DNA of 64,000 bases from Shinella zoogloeoides (GCF_030733845.1 NZ_CP132311.1:1987501-2051500); one strand, 5' to 3'; counted from the stretch's first letter, positions 8,263 through 17,806 are shown. Notes: generated from the letters alone by a model not told the origin. Numbers and translations are program-made.

Positions 8263-9369
8263 TCACAGATCGAGCGTCATGACGACCGGGCAATGATCGG
8301 ACGCCTTCGGCCGGTCCCAGCCGACACGCGGATAGCGCTCCACCTCCTGCCCCGGCGGAAAGGGCGTGCGGAACGGCTGGCCGGCGCGGATGATCTCCGG
8401 CATGTGATGCGCATTGCGCTCGGCAAGCGAGGGTGAGAGCCAGATATAGTCGAGCTGGCAAAGATGGCGCTCCTCCGGCCCGCGGCTGTGGAAGAGCGTC
8501 CAGCGGTCATCCACCGGCCGGCGCAGCATCGGGTTCACCGCAAAGCCGTCCGCGCTGAAGACATCGAGCGCGCTCACCGCCTCCTGTTGCGGCACGAAAC
8601 GGTAGCCGGTGCGCTTGTCGCCCTCGATCGCCAGCTTCTCCTGATAGTCGTTCATGTCGCCGCAGATCGCGAAGGCCTTGCCGGCCGTGTGACCGGCGCC
8701 GAAGCGGTTTTCGATGATGCGGCGCACCGCGCGCGCCTCGGCGGTGCGCACCGGCATGGTGGACTGGCGGCCGTCCATGCCCTCCCGGCCCGGCCCCATC
8801 GACTTGAAGTGCACGACATAGAGCGTCAGCGGCCGCCCGCCGATGCGCAGGTCCATTTCCAGGCAATCGCGCTTGAAGATCTTGTCGTCGGGGTTCGCCC
8901 CCTGGCCGAGATCCGGCGTGTGGAGGTTGAAATCGCGATAGGTGACGGATGCGTGGCTGCGGATGTCGATGCATTCGATGCGCTGGCCGTCGCGCGTCTC
9001 CTCGCGCATCAGCACGGAAACGTCGATGCCGCGGCTGTCATTGCCCTCGATCAGGTATTTCTGCCGGTAGCCGTTGCCGACCATGCGAAAGAGATAGCCG
9101 TATTCGAAGGCCTGCAGCGCCGCCATGTTGTCGGTTTCCTGCAGGCAGAGGATGTCGGCATCCGCATCGGCGATGGCGAGCGCCGAGTGCTGGCGGGCGT
9201 CGTCCGTGTGGGCGATGGTGCGCGCCTCCTCCAGCCGCTGGTATTCCGCCTCGTTGCGGATATCGAACAGGCGCAGCACGCGATCCTGGCGAACCTGGTT
9301 GCGAAAACCCGTGAAATCGAAGCGGGTCATGAGGTTTTCGATATTGAAGGTGGCGAGGCGTAGCGACAT
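8263..9369 (-). CDS. Endonuclease/exonuclease/phosphatase (EEP) family protein
   Basis: The 368-residue protein has the EEP superfamily landmarks in order: LATFNIENL at 4-12, a metal-binding Glu in DADILCLQETD near 65, VVHFKSMGPGREGMDGR near 190, AICGDMNDYQ near 232 and a terminal SDHCPVVMTLDL. These ligand-set motifs (N, E, GDMND, SDH) indicate an intact metallo-phosphodiesterase. No signal peptide is seen with the start at 9369, which is preceded by GGAAGG; the longer reading frame upstream adds a basic, unlikely N-terminus. Nuclease versus other phosphodiester substrates cannot be decided. Confidence 0.9.
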   Translation of the reverse strand: MSLRLATFNIENLMTRFDFTGFRNQVRQDRVLRLFDIRNEAEYQRLEEARTIAHTDDARQHSALAIADADADILCLQETDNMAALQAFEYGYLFRMVGNGYRQKYLIEGNDSRGIDVSVLMREETRDGQRIECIDIRSHASVTYRDFNLHTPDLGQGANPDDKIFKRDCLEMDLRIGGRPLTLYVVHFKSMGPGREGMDGRQSTMPVRTAEARAVRRIIENRFGAGHTAGKAFAICGDMNDYQEKLAIEGDKRTGYRFVPQQEAVSALDVFSADGFAVNPMLRRPVDDRWTLFHSRGPEERHLCQLDYIWLSPSLAERNAHHMPEIIRAGQPFRTPFPPGQEVERYPRVGWDRPKASDHCPVVMTLDL

Positions 9370-9527
9370 GGGGTCCTTCCGGGTATGCCGGCGGAGTGTA
9401 TCCGCCTGACCGGCGATGGAAAGCGCAATTTCACGCCCTCGTTGCCAGCGCCGGAATAAAGCACCCGCCCTTCCCGTCTTCTCCTCACGAATGATGCGCA
9501 TTCCGGTGACGGGTGGAGGGATCGGTC

Positions 9528-11147
9528 ATGGCAACGGCATCCAGCATGAGGCGGGCGTTCCTGGCGGCATGGCTTGCCCTCGTCCTGCTCGCGAGCCTGC
9601 CGGCGTATGCCGCTGAAGGCTATATCGGCACGCCGGGCGATGCCGCGCGGGCCGCGGGCCTCATCGCCGAGGCGCTCGGCCGCAAGGCGCAGGTTCATAC
9701 GATCCGAATCACCGAGAAGGACGTCACCGTGCTCGTGCGCGGCGATGCGCGGCCGGGCGACGTGGAGGAATGGAAGGTGCGGACGGCGAACCGCTTTTTC
9801 TTCTTCCCGTCGGAGGGGGTGAGCGGACCTTCGGCAAAACCGGCCCCGGCCATCGTGGCCGATCCCGCCGCCGGCTTCTTTTCCTTTGATGACATCGCGC
9901 TCAACAAGGTCAGCGAGGTGGTGGGACGCGCCATCGCCTATGCCAGATTGCAAGACACGGCGACCATCCAGACGATCGAGATCGCCCGGCGGGTGAACCT
10001 GCTGCCGACGCCCGCCTATGGCGACATCCGCTGGACGCTCTATGTCTCCTCGCCGCGCGAAACCGCGACGGTCTACACGGATGCCGCAGGCACCATCATC
10101 GGCGGCGACCTCTCCAACACGGTGCGCGCCCGCAACATGGATTTCTACAAGGACGACGACTGGCCGAAGGAGGCGGCGCTCGAAAGCCTGATCTCCGTCA
10201 TCGGCACCAGGCCGATCGTGCGCGATATCACGATCTATCCGAAGTCCGTGCAGGTGAAGGCGGATCACCCGACACTGCCGGAAACCACCGTCGGCTATTC
10301 CTGGGATCTTTCCGGTGTCACCCGGTCGGCGATCACATCACCGATGTTCCCCGGCACGGCGCAAGAACCGGCCTTGTCGCTGGCCGACATCGATCTCGCG
10401 CCGCTAGCCAAGGTCCGCGACAATGCGATCAAGGCATGGGGCAACGAAAAATCCAGCCTGAACTACTTGATGCTGCGGCTCTTTTCGGAAGGGCCCGGCA
10501 AGCCGGAGCAGCGCTGGACCGTGCATTTCACCGATTGGGGGCAGCCGGGTGAACTCACGCTGTTTTCCAACGGTGGCTCGATCGAGCTGACGGCCGATGG
10601 CACGGTGCGCGTCGCCAATCTTCCCGCCGCGCGCCAGCCGAAACGCAACTGGCTCGATCCCAAGACGACACGCGAGACGCTGGCGGCCGTCAGCGAGCAG
10701 TTTGGCAAGAACGCGCGCTTCTCCGAAATCAGTGTCAACAACGATTCGATGCGCATCCTCGCCGAAGTGCCGGATACGCCCGGCAAGATGCGCGACTACA
10801 ATGCCAACGACCGCGGTATCACCGCGTCCAGCATGATTATGCCGTGGGATGCGGAATTCCGGCCCGAACGGCTCTACCGGATGGACGACCTCGCCTTCTT
10901 CTCGGCGGAGAAGCTGAACGAACTGACCGCGCGCACCTTCACCCGGTTGAAGGTCGGCTCGGACATGGCGCTTTCGCGCTATACATTCTCGATCGGCCAG
11001 TTGCCGACGCCCGACGGCAGTTTCATGGTGCCCTCGCCGGACGGTAAGGTGACGCTGGAAATCCGCCTCGAAGGCCCGGACGGCTGGAAGGGCGGGCGCG
11101 TCACCTATTCCTCGACGGGCGAGGAGATCGACGTGGTGATGCCGTAG
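9528..11147 (+). CDS. Secreted protein of unknown function with three degenerate repeats
   Basis: I do not recognise this 539-residue protein by family. It begins with a clear Sec signal peptide (MRRAFLAAWLALVLLASLPA, cleavage after AYA), so it is periplasmic or exported. Three divergent units of about 150 residues can be traced (about 37-195, 213-355 and 378-530). Each has a helix, a V-x2-I-x-I strand (HTIRI, RDITI, SEISV), a D-I/L helix rich in Ala, a W-x-V or Y-x-F strand (IRWTLYV, RWTVHF, RYTFSI) and a closing G-x-I strand. This looks PepSY-like, but that is my inference. GGAGG precedes the ATG at 9528. It converges with the Lrp gene with only ten bases between. Confidence 0.85.
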   Translation: MATASSMRRAFLAAWLALVLLASLPAYAAEGYIGTPGDAARAAGLIAEALGRKAQVHTIRITEKDVTVLVRGDARPGDVEEWKVRTANRFFFFPSEGVSGPSAKPAPAIVADPAAGFFSFDDIALNKVSEVVGRAIAYARLQDTATIQTIEIARRVNLLPTPAYGDIRWTLYVSSPRETATVYTDAAGTIIGGDLSNTVRARNMDFYKDDDWPKEAALESLISVIGTRPIVRDITIYPKSVQVKADHPTLPETTVGYSWDLSGVTRSAITSPMFPGTAQEPALSLADIDLAPLAKVRDNAIKAWGNEKSSLNYLMLRLFSEGPGKPEQRWTVHFTDWGQPGELTLFSNGGSIELTADGTVRVANLPAARQPKRNWLDPKTTRETLAAVSEQFGKNARFSEISVNNDSMRILAEVPDTPGKMRDYNANDRGITASSMIMPWDAEFRPERLYRMDDLAFFSAEKLNELTARTFTRLKVGSDMALSRYTFSIGQLPTPDGSFMVPSPDGKVTLEIRLEGPDGWKGGRVTYSSTGEEIDVVMP

Positions 11148-11157
11148 CCCGCTGCCT

Positions 11158-11574
11158 TCAAAGGGTCGTCAGCAGCAGGCTCGTCTCGGATTTCGACACG
11201 CCGTCCATGGCGCGGATACCGCGCAGCACTCGCTCGAACTCGACGAGATTTTCGGCGTGGAGTTCCGCCACGAGGTCCCAGGCGCCGTTCGTCGTGTGCA
11301 GGGCGCGCACTTCCGGAATGCCGCGCAGCGCCTTGATGGCGGCAAGCGTCTTCTGGCCGGTGATCTCGATCATCATGACGGCGCGCACCGCATGGGGATC
11401 GTCGGCCTCCGTCACCCGCACACAAAAGCCCGCGATGATGCCGTCCCGCGTCAGCCGCTCGATGCGGTTCTGCACAGTGCCGCGCGACACCTTGAGTTCC
11501 GCCGCAAGCGCCGAGAGCGAGGCGCGGCCATCCTTGCGCAACAGGGCGAGAAGTTTGCGATCGATCGTGTCCAT
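11158..11574 (-). CDS. Lrp/AsnC family transcriptional regulator
   Basis: The 138-residue protein has the Lrp winged helix-turn-helix (MDTIDRKLLALLRKDGRASL, SRGTVQNRIERL at about 30-41) and a RAM/ACT-like ligand domain with the GAWDLVAEL motif near residue 99. Such proteins sense amino acids and often control a divergent neighbour. Its neighbour is a RocB-like peptidase gene, and a 10-base perfect inverted repeat fills the space between them, so local control of that gene is likely. Confidence 0.94.
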   Translation of the reverse strand: MDTIDRKLLALLRKDGRASLSALAAELKVSRGTVQNRIERLTRDGIIAGFCVRVTEADDPHAVRAVMMIEITGQKTLAAIKALRGIPEVRALHTTNGAWDLVAELHAENLVEFERVLRGIRAMDGVSKSETSLLLTTL

Positions 11575-11600
11575 GCTGCCGAAATGCCAATAAGAGGTGA

Positions 11601-11647
11601 CGAAACGGCAGGAAGAACAGCAATTTTCACAGAAGATTGCCGTTTCG
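11601..11647. promoter_or_regulatory. Inverted repeat between lrp-like and rocB-like genes, probable Lrp operator
   Basis: CGAAACGGCA at 11601-11610 is the exact reverse complement of TGCCGTTTCG at 11638-11647. Nested inside, GCAAT at 11620-11624 pairs with ATTGC at 11636-11640. The element occupies the 134-base divergent spacer and has the size expected for an Lrp-family dimer site or a pair of sites. Confidence 0.6.
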
Positions 11648-11708
11648 CCTGCCGTCGTCCTTGGCTAGCCTTGTGCTCTCTTCAACGCAACAGCTTTCGG
11701 CAGGCCCC

Positions 11709-13355
11709 ATGTCCCCAATGAGCGAAACCGCCCTCCGCACCGCCGCCGCGCGCACCCGCGAACTCTCCCTGCTGATGACCCGCTGGCCGAGCGTGACCGG
11801 CTCGCCGGACGAGGCGGCCTTTTCGGAAAGGCTTGCGGCGCATCTTGCGGCGACGCCCTATTTCCAGCGCCATCCGGACCAGCTCCTCACCGTCGACAGC
11901 CACGGCGAGCCGCTGACGCGCAACGTCGTGGCGCTGGTGCGCGGCAAGGGCCGGCGAACGGTGGTGCTGGCAGGCCATTTCGATACCGTCTCCATCGCCA
12001 ATTACGGGACGCTCGCGCCGCTCGCCTGCGATCCGGAGCCGCTGACGCAAGCCCTCCTTGCAGAGCTTCGCAGCCGCCCGCTGAACGGCGCGGAGGCGAA
12101 GGCGCTCGAGGATTTCGAGAGCGGCGACTTCATCGCCGGACGAGGACTGCTCGACATGAAGAGCGGGCTTGCCGCCGGCATTGCGGTGCTGGAGCGCTTC
12201 GCCGGGCGGGACGCCCCCGAAGGCAACCTCCTCTTCGTCGCGACGCCTGACGAGGAGAACCGCTCGCGCGGCATGCGCAGCCTGCGCGACGCCCTGCCGG
12301 AGATCGCCCGCCGCTTCGACCTCGACATTGTCGGCGGCATCAATCTCGATGCATCGAGCTGCGAGCGCAACGGCGAGGAAGGCCGCGCGGTCTATCTCGG
12401 CTCCATCGGCAAGTTCGCGCCGTTCGCCTTCGTCATCGGCCGCCCGACCCATGCCGGCTATCCGTTCAACGGGACGAGCGCCCACCGCATCAGCGCGGAA
12501 ATCGTCCGCGCCATGGATACGGTGCCGGAGCTCAGCGACGAAGCCTTCGGCGAACGTTCGCCGCCACCGGTCTGCCTTGAAGCCCGCGACATCCGCGACG
12601 GTTACGACGTGACGACACCAGACCGCGTCTGGCTCTCCTTCAACTGGCTGACGCACCGGCGCAGCGCCAGCGACATAATCGGCGAATTCCGCGCCATCGT
12701 CTCCGGCGCCCTGCAAGCCGCGCTCGAAACGCAGGACGCCCACGCCGCCCGCTACCGGGGCGCGGCAGCGGCAAGCACCGATGGCCTCGTGCTGACCTAT
12801 GCCGAGCTTCTGGAGCGGGTGGAGGCGCGCGGCGGCGCGGCGGCGCTGGCGCGGCTCGACGCCCTCGACCGCTCGCTTTCCGGCGGCACCGATCCGTTGA
12901 AGGTGAGCCGGGAGATCGTCTCGGCGGCTGCGACCGAGGCCGGCATCGAAGGCCCGGCCGTCATCGTCGGCTTCGGCAGCCTGCACTATCCGCTGGTGCA
13001 TCTGGAGCATTCCGACGCCGGCAACATGCAGGCAAAGCTTCAGCGCGTGATGGAAGACGCCGCAGGCCGGCACGGCACGTCGATCAAATTCAAGCAGATC
13101 TTCGCCGGCATTTCCGACATGAGCTTCTTCGGCCATCGGCCGGAGGCGCGCGAAGCCGGCCTGCTCGCCGCCAACACGCCATCGGCCGCCGTCACCGACA
13201 ATGCGCCCGAAGGGCTGCTTGCCTTTCCGACGGTCAATATCGGCCCCTGGGGGCGTGACTATCATCAGAAATGGGAGCGCGTGCACGCGCCCTATACGTT
13301 CGAAGTCCTGCCGGACCTCGTCTTCGAAGCGGCGCGGGCGTGGCTTGGCGAATAG
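11709..13355 (+). CDS. M20-family metallopeptidase, RocB-like
   Basis: The 548-residue protein resembles RocB, the arginine-utilisation M20 peptidase of Bacillus. Metal-site motifs are intact: AGHFDTVS near 96, GRGLLDMKSGLAAG near 147, ATPDEENRSRGM near 180 with the catalytic Glu pair, and a late His in VHLEHSDAGNMQ near 436. The length exceeds ordinary M20 enzymes, as RocB does. The physiological substrate in rhizobia is not known to me; an amino acid amide or peptide is the general expectation. ATGs at 11709 and 11718 are both possible. The divergent Lrp-like regulator supports a role in amino-acid catabolism. Confidence 0.88.
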   Translation: MSPMSETALRTAAARTRELSLLMTRWPSVTGSPDEAAFSERLAAHLAATPYFQRHPDQLLTVDSHGEPLTRNVVALVRGKGRRTVVLAGHFDTVSIANYGTLAPLACDPEPLTQALLAELRSRPLNGAEAKALEDFESGDFIAGRGLLDMKSGLAAGIAVLERFAGRDAPEGNLLFVATPDEENRSRGMRSLRDALPEIARRFDLDIVGGINLDASSCERNGEEGRAVYLGSIGKFAPFAFVIGRPTHAGYPFNGTSAHRISAEIVRAMDTVPELSDEAFGERSPPPVCLEARDIRDGYDVTTPDRVWLSFNWLTHRRSASDIIGEFRAIVSGALQAALETQDAHAARYRGAAAASTDGLVLTYAELLERVEARGGAAALARLDALDRSLSGGTDPLKVSREIVSAAATEAGIEGPAVIVGFGSLHYPLVHLEHSDAGNMQAKLQRVMEDAAGRHGTSIKFKQIFAGISDMSFFGHRPEAREAGLLAANTPSAAVTDNAPEGLLAFPTVNIGPWGRDYHQKWERVHAPYTFEVLPDLVFEAARAWLGE

Positions 13356-13404
13356 CCGTCCTCATCCGGCTGACGCCATTTTCGGATGCAAGCGGCTCGC
13401 AAAC

Positions 13405-13545
13405 CCTCTCTGCCTGCCGGCATCTCCCCCACAAGGGGGGAGAAGGCTGGCCGCCTGCTCTTCCTTCCATTTTTCACGCCGAGCGTGCCGCGCGTTAAGT
13501 CCCTCCCCCTTGTGGGGAGGGGTTTGGGGAGGGGTCTTCACAGAG
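13405..13545. repeat. GC-rich intergenic repeat of rhizobial type
   Basis: Two hairpins face each other: CTCCCCCACAAGGGGGGAG near 13426-13444 and CCTCCCCCTTGTGGGGAGG near 13503-13521, so the two arms are also inverted copies of one another. From memory, elements of this composition recur between genes in rhizobial chromosomes. Here it fills the convergent gap between the RocB-like and aminotransferase genes and may act as transcription stop. Confidence 0.6.
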
Positions 13546-13570
13546 GCAATGCCCTGCTGCCGTCCTGCGC

Positions 13571-14794
13571 CTACGCAGCAACCCGCTCGCTGCCGAGCAG
13601 CCGGCCGAGGCGGGAAATGCCTTCCTCGATGGTCGCGGCATCTGCACAGGAGAAGCTGAGGCGCAGCGTGTTGGCGCCGCTGCCGTCGGCGTGGAAGGCC
13701 TGGCCTGGAACGAAGGCGACCTTTTCCGTCTCGATGGACCGGGCGAGCAGCTTCGCGCCGTCCATGCCGGCCGGCAGCGTGACCCAGACGAACATGCCGC
13801 CTTCCGGCTTCGTCCAGGTGACGCCATCGGGCATGTATTTCTGCAGCGCGGCCAGCATGGCATTGCGGCGCGCACTATAGGCGGCACGGATTTTCGCGAC
13901 CTGCGCGTCGAAACCACGCTCGGCGACATGGGCGATCGCCATCTGGTTGATGGTCGAGGAATGCAGGTCCGCCGCCTGCTTCATCAGCACGAGCTTGCGG
14001 ATGACGGGCGCGGCCGCGACGATGTAGCCGACGCGCAGGCCCGGCGCGAGCGTTTTGGAGAAGCTGCCGCAATAGATGGTGCGCGTGGCATCGATATTGC
14101 CCTTGCGGGCGATTTCCAGCGCCAGGATTGGCGGAACCGCCTCGCCGTCATAACGCAGCGACTGATAGGCGGCATCCTCTATGACAGGGATTTCCAGCTC
14201 TTCGGCAAGGTCGAGCAGCTTTTCGCGGCCGGCGCGGTCGACCGTTTCGCCGGTCGGGTTGGCGAAATCGGCGGAGAGATAGGCGAACTTCACGCGGCCG
14301 CCCGCCTCCGCCGCCGTGGCGCGATAGGCGTCCGGCGTGCGGTTGCCGGAAAGGTTCAGCCGGTCGTAAGTCGGTTCATAGGCATTGAAGGCCTGCAACG
14401 CGCCGAGATAGGTCGGCCAGGTGACGAGCGCCGTGTCCTTCGGCGACAGGAAGAGCTTGCCGAGATAGTCGAGGCCCTGCTGCGAGCCGGAAACGATGAA
14501 GACATTGTCCGCGCTGCAGGCGATGCCGAGCTTGCCCATCTCGCCGGCAAGCCAGTCGCGCAGCGGCTTGTAGCCTTCGCTGACCGAATATTGCAGACCC
14601 GCGGCCGCGCCCTCGCCCGCAAGCACATCCGTATAGGCGGCGGAAAAGGCTTCCTTCGGGAACAGGGCCGGGTCCGGAATACCGCCGGCGAACGAGATGA
14701 TGTCAGGCCGCTCCAGCAGTTTCAGCAATTCACGGATTTCGGACGCCTTCATGCGCGACGCACGCGTCGCGAAGGCCTGTTCCCATTTGAACAT
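13571..14794 (-). CDS. PLP-dependent aminotransferase, class I/II (LysN-like)
   Basis: The 407-residue enzyme is a fold-type I aminotransferase close to 2-aminoadipate/MocR-type aminotransferases. Visible are DIISFAGGIPDPALFP near 31, GLQYSVSEGYKPLRDWLA near 66, the PLP-binding VSGSQQGLD near 101, NPTGETVDRAGRE near 178, the Schiff-base lysine in GSFSKTLAPGLRVGY near 245, and a C-terminal LRLSFS arginine. Members use branched-chain, aromatic or aminoadipate substrates; ilvC lies close by, but a biosynthetic link is only suggestive. Cytoplasmic, no odd features. Confidence 0.93.
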   Translation of the reverse strand: MFKWEQAFATRASRMKASEIRELLKLLERPDIISFAGGIPDPALFPKEAFSAAYTDVLAGEGAAAGLQYSVSEGYKPLRDWLAGEMGKLGIACSADNVFIVSGSQQGLDYLGKLFLSPKDTALVTWPTYLGALQAFNAYEPTYDRLNLSGNRTPDAYRATAAEAGGRVKFAYLSADFANPTGETVDRAGREKLLDLAEELEIPVIEDAAYQSLRYDGEAVPPILALEIARKGNIDATRTIYCGSFSKTLAPGLRVGYIVAAAPVIRKLVLMKQAADLHSSTINQMAIAHVAERGFDAQVAKIRAAYSARRNAMLAALQKYMPDGVTWTKPEGGMFVWVTLPAGMDGAKLLARSIETEKVAFVPGQAFHADGSGANTLRLSFSCADAATIEEGISRLGRLLGSERVAA

Positions 14795-14967
14795 AGGGTT
14801 TCCTCGGGCTTGTTGTTTGAACGCACCTCATCACGGCGCCGTTATTATGTCAATAATACTGACCTAAATATTCGCGCCAGAAAAGACACGCACACCCAAG
14901 GTTTCGTGCGGAATTAAATGCGCCGGAGCGAATGCGCGCCACCGGCGATTTCAGCCACCGGCCGGAC

Positions 14968-15069
14968 TCAGGTCGTCCGGTCGCCGTAAAGGCTCAGCAG
15001 CACCAGCATGGCTATACTGCCAAGGATGAAAAGATCGAACCAGGCGAAGTATTGGATAATCGTGGTCAT
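14968..15069 (-). CDS. 33-residue single-span membrane peptide
   Basis: A 34-codon frame starts at ATG 15069 with an AGGAGG ribosome site nine bases upstream, and ends at TGA 14968. The product begins MTTIIQYFAWFDLF, continues with ILGSIAMLVLLSL and ends YGDRTT. It is one hydrophobic helix of about 22 residues with a short charged tail, typical of small regulatory or subunit membrane peptides (CydX, AcrZ, KdpF class), though it matches none that I recognise. It sits alone between ilvC and the aminotransferase gene on the same strand. Coding status rests on the strong ribosome site and the composition. Confidence 0.6.
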   Translation of the reverse strand: MTTIIQYFAWFDLFILGSIAMLVLLSLYGDRTT

Positions 15070-15182
15070 CGCACTATCCTCCTGACAGCGGAACGAAACA
15101 CTGTTGTATTTTGTTCCCATTCGGCGAATTACGCAAGTTCAATACTTGCTGCGCCGCAATGACAGAAATGGATGCGCTGCAT

Positions 15183-15230
15183 TATTTCAGTATGCCTGAA
15201 ATAGAAGGCCGGGCGGAAAACCGCCCGGCC
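15183..15230 (-). terminator. Terminator of ilvC
   Basis: GGCCGGGCGG at 15207-15216 pairs perfectly with CCGCCCGGCC at 15221-15230 around a four-base loop. On the minus strand it is followed by TTCTATTT. A second palindrome, TATTTCAG-N5-CTGAAATA, follows directly. It lies 27 bases after the ilvC stop. Confidence 0.85.
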
Positions 15231-15256
15231 CGTCGTTCCGAACAGGTCGGAAGCGA

Positions 15257-16291
<1,035 letters not shown>

Positions 16292-16336
16292 TTAGCTTGT
16301 CTGTTTTAATCCTAGCCGGCGGTCCGTCCTGCCGGC

Positions 16337-16993
16337 TTATCCTTTCGCACCGTGGAGGGTCAGGAAGGCGTCCACCGCCTTCTCCGCCCGCGGCGAGAAT
16401 TCCTTTTTGAGCGCTGCGGCATCTTCGCCGAGAAGCATGCGCAGATGCATGTCCGAGACGATCAGGCCGTAGAGCGTGCCGTATGCCTCGTCCGCGCTGT
16501 CGAATGCAAGCAGCTTCGCCTTTCGGCCGGCTTCGAGCAGGGCCGCCGCCCGCTTGCCGATCTGCCGACGGCCGCGCTCCTGCAGCAGGCGGCCGAGCCC
16601 GGCGCCCTCGCGGCTCGCCTGGCCGATGGCAAGGCGGTTGAGCGCCAGCGAGACGTCGCCCGAGAGAACGTCGATGAGGTCGCGCGCGAAAGCGAGAAGA
16701 TGCGTGCGCAGCGTTTCGGCCGTCAGCTTGCCCGCCTCGGCCTCGACCGTGCGCACCTTGCCGGCCTGGTAGGTGATCATCGCCGAGATCAGCCCGTCGC
16801 GATCGCCGAACCACTTGTAGAGGCTTTCCTTCGAGCAGTTCGCCGCCCGCGCCACGCCGGCCGTCGTCAGCGCCCGCTCGCCGCCCCCGACGAGCAGGCC
16901 GAGCGCATGCTCCAGCACCACGCCCTGACGTTCCGTCAGTCCCGCGGCCGCTGCGCCTGCCCTGCCCTGCTCCATCGTCTGCACGATCTTCAC
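16337..16993 (-). CDS. TetR/AcrR family transcriptional regulator
   Basis: The 218-residue protein has a TetR helix-turn-helix (TTAGVARAANCSKESLYKWFGDRDGL at about 43-68) and a helical C-terminal ligand domain of the TetR_C_7 sort. The start is uncertain: GTG 16993 gives the full length and ATG 16975 a version six residues shorter. Immediately upstream lies a palindromic ACCGTACGGT sequence that is likely its own operator. No adjacent target gene is obvious; ilvC downstream is separated by a hairpin-containing gap. Confidence 0.9.
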   Translation of the reverse strand: MKIVQTMEQGRAGAAAAGLTERQGVVLEHALGLLVGGGERALTTAGVARAANCSKESLYKWFGDRDGLISAMITYQAGKVRTVEAEAGKLTAETLRTHLLAFARDLIDVLSGDVSLALNRLAIGQASREGAGLGRLLQERGRRQIGKRAAALLEAGRKAKLLAFDSADEAYGTLYGLIVSDMHLRMLLGEDAAALKKEFSPRAEKAVDAFLTLHGAKG

Positions 16994-17008
16994 CCATCAA
17001 ACTTTAAG

Positions 17009-17024
17009 TACCGTACCGTACGGT
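17009..17024. promoter_or_regulatory. Probable autoregulatory operator of the TetR gene
   Basis: TACCGTACCGTACGGT contains the perfect palindrome ACCGTACGGT at 17015-17024 and a third CCGTA unit just before it. It lies 16 to 31 bases upstream of the TetR start, the usual place for TetR autorepression. Confidence 0.6.
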
Positions 17025-17030
17025 TCGCCA

Positions 17031-17385
17031 TCTTCTAGCGCTCCGCGGCCCGCCGGTCAACAGCTTCTTTCGGAAGCGAATCTCAAGGTGATTTGCCCAC
17101 GAAGACCAGTTGTGAGCGGCATGTCGCGGCACGCAATAATTGTTGCAGCGCACAACCGGAAGGAAATTTTCTTCCGGCTATCCTTCTGATTTGAAACAGA
17201 ACTCCAAGAAAGGAACAGTTCCTTGACGGATTGCACAAAATTTTTCGCTTCCCAATCCGTTTCCGCTTGTTAAGATTTGTGAGACCTGCAGTGCGGCAGG
17301 CCACGCTTCGTGCGTCGGCACGCCGGCATTCCGGGCCTCAGTCAGGAGTACGAAGCCAATCGCCCTTACGCCAAGGAGACAGAAA
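17031..17385. other. 355-base intergenic region
   Basis: There is no credible coding sequence here. It contains a short hairpin GCTTC-TTTCG-GAAGC near 17066-17080 and AT-rich DNA around 17220-17280 that could hold the promoter of the following gene, including a TTGACG at about 17222. I could not find a convincing matching -10 box. Confidence 0.5.
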
Positions 17386-17766
17386 ATGTTGAATTTCCTG
17401 CCAGACCTTCACGAAGGACATGCTCCCATCACGCTCCAGCAACTGTTCGGTGATGCCCTCGAGGCTTTCGATGCCTGGGAAGACGAACGTGCCGAACCGA
17501 TGGTGATCTTCGAGGATCGCATCATTCCCATCGGCATTGTGTTTGAAAGCATGCGGGACTGCACCGATATCCTGCCGCGCACGATGGCGGATATCGTTTC
17601 CGATACGCTCGCCCGCAATCCGGCGGCCGTGGACATCGAGATCGTCACGTTCGGCGATGCCGCCCGCCTTGCGACGGCTCTTACCGAGCAGCGCCGCCTT
17701 TGCGGCGAGGCGGCCATCGCCGCTTTCCTCGACCATCATCGCGTCGACAAGCGACGCCCCGCCTGA
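17386..17766 (+). CDS. Conserved-looking hypothetical protein, 126 aa
   Basis: Not recognised. The protein is acidic and soluble, starts MLNFLPDLHEGHAPITLQQL, has alternating strand/helix character (MVIFEDRIIPIGIVFES, AVDIEIVTFGDAARLATAL) and ends in a basic tail (HHRVDKRRPA). There is no signal peptide or membrane span. AAGGAGA lies seven bases before the ATG, and a rho-independent terminator follows 15 bases after the stop, so it is a stand-alone, efficiently translated gene. Confidence 0.8.
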   Translation: MLNFLPDLHEGHAPITLQQLFGDALEAFDAWEDERAEPMVIFEDRIIPIGIVFESMRDCTDILPRTMADIVSDTLARNPAAVDIEIVTFGDAARLATALTEQRRLCGEAAIAAFLDHHRVDKRRPA

Positions 17767-17780
17767 CAAGAACAAACGGC

Positions 17781-17806
17781 AAGGCCCCGGAAACGGGGCC
17801 TTTTCT
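17781..17806 (+). terminator. Rho-independent terminator
   Basis: GGCCCCG (17783-17789) pairs with CGGGGCC (17794-17800) around GAAA and is followed by TTTTCTT, just after the 126-residue hypothetical gene. Confidence 0.9.
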
